From NCBI GenBank assembly GCA_964483985.1, contig CAZADS010000114.1:1-28336 (forward strand): DNA of 28,336 bases, in the 5' to 3' direction. The stretch is from CAZADS01 sp964483985. GTDB lineage: Bacteria; Pseudomonadota; Alphaproteobacteria; Thalassobaculales; Thalassobaculaceae. The translations under genes and the position numbers were made by a program. The first letter of the stretch is position 1, and each line of letters begins with the position of its first letter. This document shows, piece by piece, positions 8,922 to 16,934 of the stretch. The notes beneath the pieces were generated by a model. The model saw only the letters and a list, made by a program, of their open reading frames with translations. It was not told where the DNA came from and ran no database searches.

Positions 8922-9551
8922 TCAATGAGCAACGGTCGCCTGAGTTTTGTCTTTTACTTCTTCCACCGTGACTCCGGGAGCCAACTCAACGACCTTTAAA
9001 CCTTGTTCAACCACGTCAAACACACCAAGGTTAGTGATAATCCGATCTACAACGCCTTTACCAGTAAGTGGCAGAGTGCATTGCCTTAATAATTTTGAAT
9101 CCCCAGCTTTATTGGTATGATCCATGATTACAACAATCCGCTGCACGCCGGCGACTAGATCCATTGCTCCTCCCATTCCTTTTACCAAACGACCAGGAAT
9201 CATCCAATTCGCCAAATCACCAGTTTCCGACACTTCCATAGCACCGAGGATAGAAAGGTTAATATGCCCTCCCCGCACCATTGCAAAGCTTTGCGATGAG
9301 GAGAAATAACTCGTCCTATCCAGCTCAGTTACAGTCTGCTTACCGGCATTTATTAAATCTGGATCAATTTCTTCTTCAGTTGGAAACGGGCCCATTCCAA
9401 GCATGCCGTTTTCGGATTGTAATGTAATATCATAATCAGCTGGCACATAATTTGACACCAATGTGGGAATTCCAATTCCTAGATTTACGTAAAAGCCATC
9501 TTGTAATTCAGCAGCTGCTCGTTCTGCCATCTGATTTCGATCCCATGGCAT
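8922..9551 (-). CDS. scoB: 3-oxoacid CoA-transferase subunit B
   Basis: Beta subunit of a class I CoA transferase (209 residues, usual length). The catalytic Glu47, which forms the glutamyl-CoA thioester, lies in SENGMLG; NLGIGIPTLV and GGHINLSILGAMEV are further family marks. With subunit A it moves CoA from succinyl-CoA to a 3-oxoacid such as acetoacetate. The ATG at 9549-9551 follows GGGAG about nine bases upstream and starts 15 bp after the subunit A stop, giving a tight A-B pair. Sequence resembles ScoB/AtoA more than PcaJ, although a PcaF-type thiolase at the left edge makes a 3-oxoadipate role worth testing. Confidence 0.92.
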   Translation of the reverse strand: MPWDRNQMAERAAAELQDGFYVNLGIGIPTLVSNYVPADYDITLQSENGMLGMGPFPTEEEIDPDLINAGKQTVTELDRTSYFSSSQSFAMVRGGHINLSILGAMEVSETGDLANWMIPGRLVKGMGGAMDLVAGVQRIVVIMDHTNKAGDSKLLRQCTLPLTGKGVVDRIITNLGVFDVVEQGLKVVELAPGVTVEEVKDKTQATVAH

Positions 9552-9566
9552 ATCCTTTACTCCCTA

Positions 9567-10262
9567 TTAAGCCGCACGAACCGTGCGCTGTTCAATACGT
9601 TTTTCATGTTTGGCCTCAAAAATTCTTTGCACATATACTCCGGGCGTGTGTATCGCCATCTTATCTAACGAACCAACTGGCACCAGTTCCTCAACCTCAG
9701 CAATAGTCACGGTTCCAGCTGTCGCGCATTCCGGATTAAAATTCATTGCTGTCTTCCTATAAGTAAGGTTGCCTTGCGCATCCCCTTTCCAGGCTTTAAC
9801 GATAGCTAAATCCATTTTTAGGCCACGCTCCAAAACGAACGTCTTTCCATCAAAATCCTTCAATTCCTTTCCCTCAGCAATTTGGGTGCCCACACCCGTC
9901 GCTGTGTAAAAGCCCGGTATACCTGCGCCACCAGCCCTTAGACGCTCGGCTAATGTCCCTTGAGGATTGAATTCTATTTCCAATTCTTCTGCCAGATATT
10001 GCTGCATGAACAAATCATTTTCACCGACATAGGAGGAAATCATTTTTTTAACCTGCTTATCTTGTAGCAACAAACCTAACCCGAAATCATCCACGCCCGC
10101 ATTATTAGAGGCTATAGTCAGTTTTTTCACTCCTGATTCCTTAATAGCGTGAATTAAGGCTTCTGGAATACCACAAAGACCAAAACCGCCAGCAGCAATA
10201 CTCATGCCGTCAAATAACACGTCCTTCAGGGCGCTTTTAGCATCTGCATAAACTTTCTTCAT
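9567..10262 (-). CDS. scoA: 3-oxoacid CoA-transferase subunit A
   Basis: Alpha subunit of a class I CoA transferase (231 residues). The CoA-binding loop GGFGLCGIPE is at 25-34, followed by SNNAGVDDFGLG and the GTLAERLRAGGAGIPGFYT segment typical of ScoA/PcaI/AtoD. It pairs with the adjacent subunit B to activate acetoacetate or another 3-oxoacid using succinyl-CoA; the resulting 3-oxoacyl-CoA would then be split by a thiolase such as the one at 1-737. The ATG at 10260-10262 has AGGAG eight bases upstream. It diverges from the epimerase-like gene over 235 bp. Succinyl-CoA:acetoacetate specificity is the likeliest call, but the acid specificity is not visible. Confidence 0.92.
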   Translation of the reverse strand: MKKVYADAKSALKDVLFDGMSIAAGGFGLCGIPEALIHAIKESGVKKLTIASNNAGVDDFGLGLLLQDKQVKKMISSYVGENDLFMQQYLAEELEIEFNPQGTLAERLRAGGAGIPGFYTATGVGTQIAEGKELKDFDGKTFVLERGLKMDLAIVKAWKGDAQGNLTYRKTAMNFNPECATAGTVTIAEVEELVPVGSLDKMAIHTPGVYVQRIFEAKHEKRIEQRTVRAA

Positions 10263-10418
10263 TATTATCTCCTGGACAAGTTCCTTAAATTTCGTTGACT
10301 GTATTCCTACCTCAATCTTCGCTGTTTCCCTTAAAAACTACGTTGCCTATGTTTTTATTAAACAAAATACGATGGAATACCAATCCTAAATATTTTTATT
10401 AGTTAAAGGAGATACCAA

Positions 10419-10442
10419 ATGCAATTGTTGCTAACATTCTAG
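10419..10442 (+). other. Possible 7-codon leader ORF upstream of the epimerase gene
   Basis: An ATG at 10419 preceded by AAAGGAG (10405-10411, seven-base spacer) opens MQLLLTF and stops at TAG 10440-10442. The ribosome site is better than that of the following gene, which starts 55 bp downstream at 10498. It may be a translated leader peptide (three consecutive Leu codons: TTG, TTG, CTA), the remnant of a lost gene, or chance. No terminator/antiterminator hairpin pair is obvious by eye. Confidence 0.25.
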
Positions 10443-10497
10443 TTTTTGATGTTCAATGGAACAAATAAGCACTAGATAAGAAAGGTTAATATTAGCT

Positions 10498-10926
10498 ATG
10501 AAATTTAAACGAGTCGAACACGTAGCTATTGCAGTGAAGAGCATGGAAAAGATGCGCGAGATCTTCGAAGATAAATTAGGCATCGCCATGGAATATGAAG
10601 AAGACTTGCCACACTATAACACCAAACTAGCTATGTACCCAATTGGAGAAACCTACCTTGAGGTGCTCGAATCAAGCAGCCCCGATACTGAAACATCAAG
10701 ATGGATAGACAAACATGGAGAAGGCCTATTTCATATCTGCCTTGAAGTAGATGACATTGACGATGCGCTTGCCGAACTAAAAGATAAAGGTGTAAAATTA
10801 ATCGACAATATACCGCGTATTGGTCACGGAGGCGCGCGGATAGCTTTTTTAGACCCCTCAGCTACTGGAAATCTACTAATAGAATTAGCAGAAATTCCTG
10901 CAGAATCCCACCATGCTCCCTCTTAA
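10498..10926 (+). CDS. mce: Methylmalonyl-CoA epimerase-like VOC protein
   Basis: Vicinal-oxygen-chelate (glyoxalase-fold) protein of 142 residues, close to the usual length of methylmalonyl-CoA epimerase, which interconverts (S)- and (R)-methylmalonyl-CoA in propionate metabolism. Two beta-alpha-beta-beta-beta modules are seen. Conserved positions include His8 (EHVAIAVK), the YLEVLE strand, HGEGLFHICLEVDDID with its metal-site His, PRIGHGGARIAFLDP and the C-terminal LLIELAE Glu. This series closely follows known Mce proteins. No mutase genes are nearby; instead it precedes a 2-hydroxyacid dehydrogenase by 63 bp and diverges from scoAB. A related CoA-ester epimerase or isomerase is therefore an alternative. 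Confidence 0.85.
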   Translation: MKFKRVEHVAIAVKSMEKMREIFEDKLGIAMEYEEDLPHYNTKLAMYPIGETYLEVLESSSPDTETSRWIDKHGEGLFHICLEVDDIDDALAELKDKGVKLIDNIPRIGHGGARIAFLDPSATGNLLIELAEIPAESHHAPS

Positions 10927-10989
10927 GGAGATGATTATCAAGCAGAAATCCAGATTTAGATAAACATTTGAAAAGGAACTTCTTGTCCA

Positions 10990-11994
10990 ATGCGTATATT
11001 AATCACCGACCGCCACAAATCGGGTGATGAAAATTTAGAGCAAAACACTGTTGGATCGGATTTTGAGCTAGAGTTTTTTGATCACCAAGACCAAGTAACT
11101 GACGAGGCCTGGGCGCGAGCAGATGGAATTGTAACCTTCCGAGGCACTGCAGCAGTAATGCAAGCACTCCCAAAGCTACAGCGCGCCCGAATTGTTGTAC
11201 GTGGTGGCGTAGGTTTCGACGGTCTCGATCTAAAGGCCTTGGGGGAGCGTGGCATCGCAGTATGCACGGTGCCAGACTACGGAACGACGGAAGTCGCCGA
11301 TCATGCAATCGCCTTGATGCTTGCACTTCGGCGTGGATTGAATCGCTACGACGAAAGAATGCGCGATGACGCCAATGGCCTTTGGCGCTATGTCGAAAGC
11401 CCTTCCATAGACCGGATTCGTGGGCGAACTTTTGGAGTATTAGGCCTGGGACGAATTGGTTTGGCTTCTGCTCGCCGGGCCGCGGCCTTTGATATGAATG
11501 TTGTTTTCTTCGACCCACACCTAGCCGATGGCGTTGATCTGTCGACCGGTTACACCCGTGTTTCGTCGGCAGAAGAGCTTTTTGAAATTTCGGATACTGT
11601 AAGTATTCACGCGCCACATACAGAGGAAACTCGTGAAATTGTAAACCAAAACCTTTTAAGTAGAATGAAATTAACAAGCATAGTCATTAATACAGCGCGG
11701 GGACCAATTGTTAATCTTGACGATTTGTATGACGCGCTAAAACAAGGTCGTCCGGCGGGAGCAGCCCTTGACGTGCTACCTGCAGAGCCGGCAGATCCAG
11801 AAAACAAACTATTAAAAGCTTATATGAATAGAGAAGGATGGCTTGATGGTCGGCTGATGATAACTCCTCATGCTGCATTTTATAGCCCTCCCGGCCTGCG
11901 TGATCTAAGATCTAAAGCCGTAAGTACCGTAGCTGAGAGATTGCGTGATGGCACGACGCGAAACTGCCAGAACATTGAATATTTAGTCGACTAA
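10990..11994 (+). CDS. C-terminal-binding-protein-like D-2-hydroxyacid dehydrogenase
   Basis: D-isomer-specific 2-hydroxyacid dehydrogenase (334 residues), which reduces a 2-oxoacid to a D-2-hydroxyacid or the reverse with NAD(P). The Rossmann motif GLGRIG is at 152-157, and the catalytic Arg237 (NTARG), Glu266 (PAEP) and His294 (TPHAAF) are all present. The spacing around the Glu and the LDVLPAEP stretch resemble the CtBP subgroup rather than classical phosphoglycerate dehydrogenase. It starts at the ATG at 10990, about 14 bases after an AAGGA, and follows the epimerase-like gene in the same direction, probably as an operon. The substrate is unknown. Its coding sequence differs from the second 2-hydroxyacid dehydrogenase at 21006, so the two are not a recent duplication. 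Confidence 0.9.
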   Translation: MRILITDRHKSGDENLEQNTVGSDFELEFFDHQDQVTDEAWARADGIVTFRGTAAVMQALPKLQRARIVVRGGVGFDGLDLKALGERGIAVCTVPDYGTTEVADHAIALMLALRRGLNRYDERMRDDANGLWRYVESPSIDRIRGRTFGVLGLGRIGLASARRAAAFDMNVVFFDPHLADGVDLSTGYTRVSSAEELFEISDTVSIHAPHTEETREIVNQNLLSRMKLTSIVINTARGPIVNLDDLYDALKQGRPAGAALDVLPAEPADPENKLLKAYMNREGWLDGRLMITPHAAFYSPPGLRDLRSKAVSTVAERLRDGTTRNCQNIEYLVD

Positions 11995-12024
11995 CTTCTA
12001 CCAAGATTGATCATCAACTGTAAA

Positions 12025-13614
12025 TTAAGCACCCAATTTTTGGCTAGCCATTCGTCGTAATTCACCCTTTTGAATTTTCGTGCCGTTTGGACTAGGAGTG
12101 GTAGGAAATCTTTCAATTGGAATTACTCGAACTGGCACTTTGAAGCTAGCGAGATGTTCTTTACAGTAGCGAATCAAGATCTTCTCGTCAAATTGCGCAT
12201 CGGCATTGGGTATTACGAAAGCGAAAGGGCGGTTCCCTCTATCTGTTGCTAAGGCTACCACTTGAGCGTCACTAACGCTGAAATGAGAACAAAGATGTGT
12301 CTCGATCTCCAATGGATTGACTAAAAATCCACCCAATCTTAATACGTCTCCCATACGTCCAATATAATTGAAAGAACCGTCGGCCGAAGTTGTACCAAGA
12401 TCCCCTGTTCTTAAAAAACCATCGTTTGTCAGTGCTCCACGTGTTGCTTCATCATTCCTGTAATAACCTACAAACATGTTGGGGCTGAAAACCTCAAGCT
12501 CACCCTGATGATTATGCCCAACCAATTGGCCCGAATTTGGATCACGAACCCTAACTCTTGCCATTGGGTTCACAGGGAAACCTCCCCCTTCCGTGCGAAC
12601 ACTCTCCGGATCATCCATCTGGCGGAGAGAAAAGAATGAAAACACCTCGCTCATTCCAAATGGCGCCACCAATGGCAACCCGCGTCTGTATGCGGTTTTA
12701 GGGAACTTCGCCAAAGCTGAATTAAAAGACGCGTAAGGACAAAACTTTAAAGAAGGGAAAGGCATTTCGGCCCCGTCGGTTAAACGATCACCTTCCTCAA
12801 GAATTCTTGAAAACATATCATCGCCGCCAGCACAGTGTGTAACATTATACCGAAGTATCGTTTCCGCACTATCAGCGGCCTCAAAAATAGTTGACATTAC
12901 CATTGGCGCTGCAGCTCTAAGTGCACTGGCTAAAAAAACAAAGCCAAAAACTCCACAGAACGGAAGCGACTGCATAATCATCGTTCCCGGCTTTTTCATT
13001 TCAAGAATCTTTGCTACATCGCCAGCATGGCGCACGACTTGTTCATGATTATGTAGAACGAATTTTGGCAAACTGGTTGTGCCAGACGTCGTAAAAATAC
13101 AAAAACCACTATCTGGGCTGGCCAAGCTATTATTCTTAGGTGTGCTTTCCGAAATCTCTTTATATGAATATATGTTTGGTATCATGCTGACATCTAAAAT
13201 GTCATTGCCACCACATTGAATAATCCCATTTACGTCCTTTAGTAATTGTGAATCAATAGAGTTAAGAATTTCAAGATAATTGTTTCTACCTAGAACAGGA
13301 ACAAACGCAACAACTTTTGGTTGAGAGCGCCGCAACATATCTTCTATCTCTGTCTTTCGAAACCGTGTATTCATAGCGACTGCGATTGCTCCAAGCTGAC
13401 CACAAGCGCCCAAAAGGCCTAGGTAAGCTCGTAAATTTGGCAGCCAAAAACCCACTCGATCACCCGGCCCAACGCCTAACTCTCCAAGCCCAGCGGCAAC
13501 TTTACGTATTTCAATCTCAAGGTCCGCGTAGGTCACGTTGCCATCTGGGCAGTATATTATCCTGTCGCCACCCCGACCCACTGCATCTGAAATTAGTTCT
13601 GGGAAAGTTCTCAA
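12025..13614 (-). CDS. AMP-forming acyl-CoA ligase (ANL superfamily)
   Basis: Acyl- or aryl-CoA synthetase (529 residues) that activates a carboxylic acid through an acyl-AMP. The P-loop-like motif TTSGTTSLPK is at 175-184, GMSEVFS (variant of YGxTE) at 320-326, RTGDLG at 402-407 with the ribose-binding Asp405, the hinge region GRMGDVLRLGG at 419-429, and the catalytic Lys513 in NGTKIQK. All core residues are present, so it should be active. The start is a TTG at 13612-13614 with TAGGA about nine bases upstream, 12 bp after the hydratase stop. It is the last gene of the SDR / SpeE-like / hydratase / ligase operon, so it probably supplies the acyl-CoA that the hydratase uses. Substrate unknown. 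Confidence 0.9.
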   Translation of the reverse strand: MRTFPELISDAVGRGGDRIIYCPDGNVTYADLEIEIRKVAAGLGELGVGPGDRVGFWLPNLRAYLGLLGACGQLGAIAVAMNTRFRKTEIEDMLRRSQPKVVAFVPVLGRNNYLEILNSIDSQLLKDVNGIIQCGGNDILDVSMIPNIYSYKEISESTPKNNSLASPDSGFCIFTTSGTTSLPKFVLHNHEQVVRHAGDVAKILEMKKPGTMIMQSLPFCGVFGFVFLASALRAAAPMVMSTIFEAADSAETILRYNVTHCAGGDDMFSRILEEGDRLTDGAEMPFPSLKFCPYASFNSALAKFPKTAYRRGLPLVAPFGMSEVFSFFSLRQMDDPESVRTEGGGFPVNPMARVRVRDPNSGQLVGHNHQGELEVFSPNMFVGYYRNDEATRGALTNDGFLRTGDLGTTSADGSFNYIGRMGDVLRLGGFLVNPLEIETHLCSHFSVSDAQVVALATDRGNRPFAFVIPNADAQFDEKILIRYCKEHLASFKVPVRVIPIERFPTTPSPNGTKIQKGELRRMASQKLGA

Positions 13615-13626
13615 CGCACATTCCTA

Positions 13627-14505
13627 TCAGTAAGTAATTACACTAAGTCGCAACTCCACCAATAATCTTTCCTTTGAATCTAGCACTCTAAGTATGGTGG
13701 GAATATTGTCATCTGATTTATCAGACCATAGCGATATAATATCATCCCAATAGACCGGTCGAATGAATTTTGCCGTTACATCTAAGGTTTTCGGTACACT
13801 CTTCTTAGCTAAAGCGGACATCATCCACGTCATTGTTTGAATACCCTGTGAAATTGGGGTCCTATACCCATATTCCTTCGCAAAATTAGAATCGAAATGA
13901 ATTAAATTGCCAACATCTTCCGAAAAACCAATTATGTCTTTAGGTTGTAACGTTTTCGAGGCCAAGAAAAAAAATCCATTTTTTGGATCATTAAATCTTA
14001 AATCCGAAGCGGATTTAACTCTCAATTTATTCGGGTCTGGCTCAAGAAAAATCATTTCACTTTCAACGAGAGGAGCTAGATTTTCATTCACAAACGTGAA
14101 TTTGTGTATACATCTTACGCCATAAGGATGGGGCTCACGTTTTTTTACGCAACCGGACTGCCAGACTTGCTCTCCGAAAGATGCCAGGCGATGAAGTTTA
14201 AAACTTTGATTAACGTGAATTAACCCATCCAATAATAATCCAGAACAGGTCATCATTTTAAAACAATCTTGACCGAAAAGACTTGTTTCCAAAGTATCCC
14301 CATATAACTGCGGATCCACCCCACATGCCACTAGTTTTCTGTTCTGGTAGTTAGATTCGCGCGATATCCGTCGGTTTTTATAAATTGGCAAAAACCCACG
14401 ACCATTCGTGGCGCCGTGTTGATTACTATCCGTTATGTTATCTTTTTCTTTCACAAGAAGACGTCCAAGAAAGTCACGGCCTTGATGAAGATAAGTCTCT
14501 ATCAC
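13627..14505 (-). CDS. MaoC/FAS1-like double hot-dog acyl-CoA hydratase
   Basis: About 292 residues with a degenerate N-terminal hot-dog (FAS1-like dehydratase, about 5-150) and a C-terminal MaoC-type hot-dog carrying GFSEDVGNLIHFDSNFAKEY (about 203-222) and TPISQG, the hydratase-2 motif with its Asp/His pair. Family members include mesaconyl-C4-CoA hydratase and other enoyl-CoA hydratases that add or remove water. The start is uncertain: GTG at 14503-14505 lacks a clear ribosome site, and the frame is continuous with the upstream SpeE-like gene beyond its TAA, so translation may depend on coupling or use another start. It lies between the SpeE-like gene and the acyl-CoA ligase; acting on the ligase product is a reasonable inference. 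Confidence 0.82.
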   Translation of the reverse strand: MIETYLHQGRDFLGRLLVKEKDNITDSNQHGATNGRGFLPIYKNRRISRESNYQNRKLVACGVDPQLYGDTLETSLFGQDCFKMMTCSGLLLDGLIHVNQSFKLHRLASFGEQVWQSGCVKKREPHPYGVRCIHKFTFVNENLAPLVESEMIFLEPDPNKLRVKSASDLRFNDPKNGFFFLASKTLQPKDIIGFSEDVGNLIHFDSNFAKEYGYRTPISQGIQTMTWMMSALAKKSVPKTLDVTAKFIRPVYWDDIISLWSDKSDDNIPTILRVLDSKERLLVELRLSVITY

Positions 14506-14529
14506 AGAAACAATTTCGTCAAATTCGAA

Positions 14530-15387
14530 TTAAGTATTTAGCCAACGACTTTGCCAGGACGGGAGAGCAAAAGCCGCTCGATGGACATGAGGGTTGTAGT
14601 GACGACCCCACAACGTTTTTACTGGATTTTGCAACGTTACGCCGTCGTTTCCATAAATAAAAAAACCGAAATCCGCCCCAGGAAAAAACGGGATGTTTGC
14701 TCTGTATACCTCGACATGTGGCAGAATTTTAGTGCGACGGACGACATTAACCAAATTCTCTACTCCGGCGCTCTCTTCCTGCAGAAATCTACCGCCACCG
14801 GGGGAAATAAACAAACTGTCCGAGTCAACGATAACACCCGTTTCAGAAATAATATTAGATAGAATTTCAACGAAAGATTCAGTAAACAAATTAGCTGATG
14901 GCCCCACTGGCTCAGTTAAATCAAGAATGACTAAGTCAAAGCGCATCCTTTTTTTCTGCGCATCAAGTACAAAACCTGCTGCATCCGTCACAAGCAAATT
15001 TACTCGTGGATCGTTATAATCACCTTGGATCCCGAGATATTTGTTTGATACTTCAATGACCCGGTTATCGATTTCAACCATTGTAACCGAGCTCACAAAA
15101 TCATGAATCAATGCTTCCCTTAAAATTCCTCCATCACCACCACCAATAATCAAAATTGATGCATCGTGCCTTAACCGACCCAATAACGGAACATGAACCG
15201 CCATTTCGTGATAGATAAACTCATCTGATTGACAAGCCTGAATATAACCATCAAGAACAAGAAATCGACCAAAAACCGCATGTTCTAAGATCTCTATGGT
15301 TTGGTATTTACTATTTTCTTGATGCAATATTTTAGCATCAAGAGTCAATGCCACCCCGAGACCACTTGAATGTTCCGTCCACCACAT
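14530..15387 (-). CDS. Spermidine-synthase-like aminopropyltransferase homologue, divergent
   Basis: Protein of 285 residues with the spermidine synthase layout: an N-terminal beta-domain (YQTIEILEHAVFGRFLVLDG), DEFIYHEM at 55-62, then a methyltransferase-like Rossmann domain with IIGGGDGG at 80-87, MVEID at 103-107 and LVTDAAGFV. SpeE transfers aminopropyl from decarboxylated SAM to putrescine. At the amine site the usual DxxDPxGP is DLTEPVGP (156-163): the first Asp is kept, the second is Glu159. The segment following the next strand reads VDSDSLF where typical enzymes have a Gln-rich QxGxP-like stretch. The gene sits in an acyl-CoA operon with no speD-like partner in the window. A changed amine acceptor, or a different SAM-derived reaction, is possible. 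Confidence 0.83.
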   Translation of the reverse strand: MWWTEHSSGLGVALTLDAKILHQENSKYQTIEILEHAVFGRFLVLDGYIQACQSDEFIYHEMAVHVPLLGRLRHDASILIIGGGDGGILREALIHDFVSSVTMVEIDNRVIEVSNKYLGIQGDYNDPRVNLLVTDAAGFVLDAQKKRMRFDLVILDLTEPVGPSANLFTESFVEILSNIISETGVIVDSDSLFISPGGGRFLQEESAGVENLVNVVRRTKILPHVEVYRANIPFFPGADFGFFIYGNDGVTLQNPVKTLWGRHYNPHVHRAAFALPSWQSRWLNT

Positions 15388-15409
15388 TCGCTTTTAACCT
15401 AATAAAATT

Positions 15410-16195
15410 TTAGTCTATTTCTACCGCCGGTCCAGCCGCTCCATAACCGGTGTAACCCCCATCCACAGGAATAACCGCACCATTTACGTAAGCGGCTAGC
15501 GATGAAGATAAGAACATCATGACATTGCCAATGTCTGCCGGAGTTGCGAAACGCCCCATTGGGGTCCTCCTTCGAACGACTTTTGGATCCACCTTTCCAG
15601 CGTCAATTAATTTTTGAACCAATGGTGTTAGCACATAACCAGGCGACACAGCGTTGACCCGCACACCAAATTTTCCCCATTCACCAGCCAAGGATTTAGT
15701 GACGCCAGCCACACCATGTTTTGACGCCGTATAGGCGTTGCGAAAGGGCAAACCAACTAGACCAGCAATTGAGCTAATATTTACAATTGCTCCTTGCCGT
15801 CTCATCAACATATCTGGAGCAACTGCTCGACAAGTAATATAGGTGCCAGTTAAGTTAATATCGATAATACGTTGCCAGTGTTCCACACTCTGATCTACCG
15901 TCGCTGCGAATGAGTCAGAAACGCCGGCGCAATTGATAAGAACGTCAATATTACCAAGGCCCGACTTTACCTCGGAGAACATTTCCGATACGGAATTTTC
16001 GCTTGATACGTCAGCAAAAACGGCTAAATGCTGATTTCCTAGTTCCCGCGCTACCTCTTTTACCTTATCATCATCTATGTCGGTGACGGCAACAGTAGCA
16101 CCTCTTTCAGCAAATAACTCTGCAGTCACTCGGCCAATTCCGCTAGCCCCACCGGTAACTAAAACACCCTTTCCCGAAAAATCCAAACTTCCCAT
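15410..16195 (-). CDS. SDR-family oxidoreductase (FabG-like)
   Basis: Classical SDR of 261 residues. TGGASGIG is at 14-21, NCAG at 88-91, and the catalytic Ser (ISS, 140-142), Tyr155 and Lys159 (YTASK) are present. An Asp at the end of the second strand (TDIDD, about 39-42) favours NAD over NADP. The C-terminus ends in IPVDGGYTGYG. The open frame runs to 16246, but the start MGSLDFSGKG at 16193-16195 has AAGGA at 16203-16207, seven bases upstream, and is the normal SDR N-terminus. It is the first gene of a four-gene minus-strand operon and diverges from the ThDP decarboxylase genes, so it may oxidise the alcohol that yields the 2-oxoacid, or a 3-hydroxyacyl-CoA (inference). Confidence 0.91.
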   Translation of the reverse strand: MGSLDFSGKGVLVTGGASGIGRVTAELFAERGATVAVTDIDDDKVKEVARELGNQHLAVFADVSSENSVSEMFSEVKSGLGNIDVLINCAGVSDSFAATVDQSVEHWQRIIDINLTGTYITCRAVAPDMLMRRQGAIVNISSIAGLVGLPFRNAYTASKHGVAGVTKSLAGEWGKFGVRVNAVSPGYVLTPLVQKLIDAGKVDPKVVRRRTPMGRFATPADIGNVMMFLSSSLAAYVNGAVIPVDGGYTGYGAAGPAVEID

Positions 16196-16388
16196 AATCT
16201 TATCCTTCTCTCTTCCCCAATTCTTCCGGCTTTTGTTAAACCACACTTAATTAACTTTAGCAGTATTGTGATGGCTGAAGATTTTTCATACAAGTTTACG
16301 CAAAGTTTCCACATTTTCGATCTTTCTAGATCTACCCTAGCATCGAATTGCGTGTTAGCGTCGCGCCGATTTTATTTGGGAGCATTCA

Positions 16389-16934
16389 ATGACAGACCCT
16401 TGGACCACTGAAGCCCATCGCCTATTTAAACAATATGCTATTAAAACTGTCGGATATGTCCCTGACGCTGGATTAACGGACCTTATAGACGCTTGTGACG
16501 CAGACAATGATATCCGCGCCGTCGTTATGACTACCGAAGAAGAAGGGATTGGCCTCGCAGCTGGAGCATGGCTTGGCGGAAATAAAACGGCACTACTTAT
16601 GCAAAGTAGCGGAGTCGGCAATACCGTTAACGCCATTGCATCCATTATATCCGCATGCCAGTTTCCTTTATTCATGATTGTTACAATGCGAGGCCAGTTT
16701 GGCGAGTCGAATCCCTGGCAAATTCCAATGGGTCAAGCGGTTGCCCCGGTGTTAAGAAGCCTTGGCGTACAAGTATTCGAAGTTGAGACCACTCAGGATG
16801 CTACTGACGCTATAGAAGCCGGCCTTAAAATGGCGTTCATCTCTAATGCCGCCATAGCTGTGCTGATCGGTCAAAAATTGATTGGTGCTAAATCTTTTAT
16901 TGCTGATGTTGCAGAAGAGGTTAGTCATGTCTGA
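16389..16934 (+). CDS. ThDP-dependent 2-oxoacid decarboxylase, alpha (PYR) subunit
   Basis: 181-residue pyrimidine-binding subunit of a split ThDP enzyme of the sulfopyruvate/phosphonopyruvate decarboxylase family. The activating Glu lies in TTEEEGIGLAAGAWLGG (48-64), and LLMQSSGVGNTVNAIASI and VTMRGQFGESNPWQ are hallmarks of the ComD-like chain. It pairs with the next gene, the PP-binding chain; the two together equal one full-length decarboxylase. The ATG at 16389 follows GGGAG by about seven bases. The stop overlaps the next gene by eight bases, a sign of coupled translation and 1:1 assembly. The substrate is a 2-oxoacid, probably with a small or charged 3-substituent, but the sulfo or phosphono specificity is not shown: no xsc, pta, pepM or sulfite gene is present. 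Confidence 0.88.
   Translation: MTDPWTTEAHRLFKQYAIKTVGYVPDAGLTDLIDACDADNDIRAVVMTTEEEGIGLAAGAWLGGNKTALLMQSSGVGNTVNAIASIISACQFPLFMIVTMRGQFGESNPWQIPMGQAVAPVLRSLGVQVFEVETTQDATDAIEAGLKMAFISNAAIAVLIGQKLIGAKSFIADVAEEVSHV

Noticed and set aside
11003..11677. 224-residue open frame antisense to the CtBP-like dehydrogenase
   Set aside because: It is a shadow of a well-supported gene on the other strand, with no family resemblance and a composition typical of antisense frames.
14385..15019. Plus-strand overlapping frames opposite the SpeE-like and hydratase genes
   Set aside because: They lack recognisable domains, and the minus-strand genes explain the coding signal.
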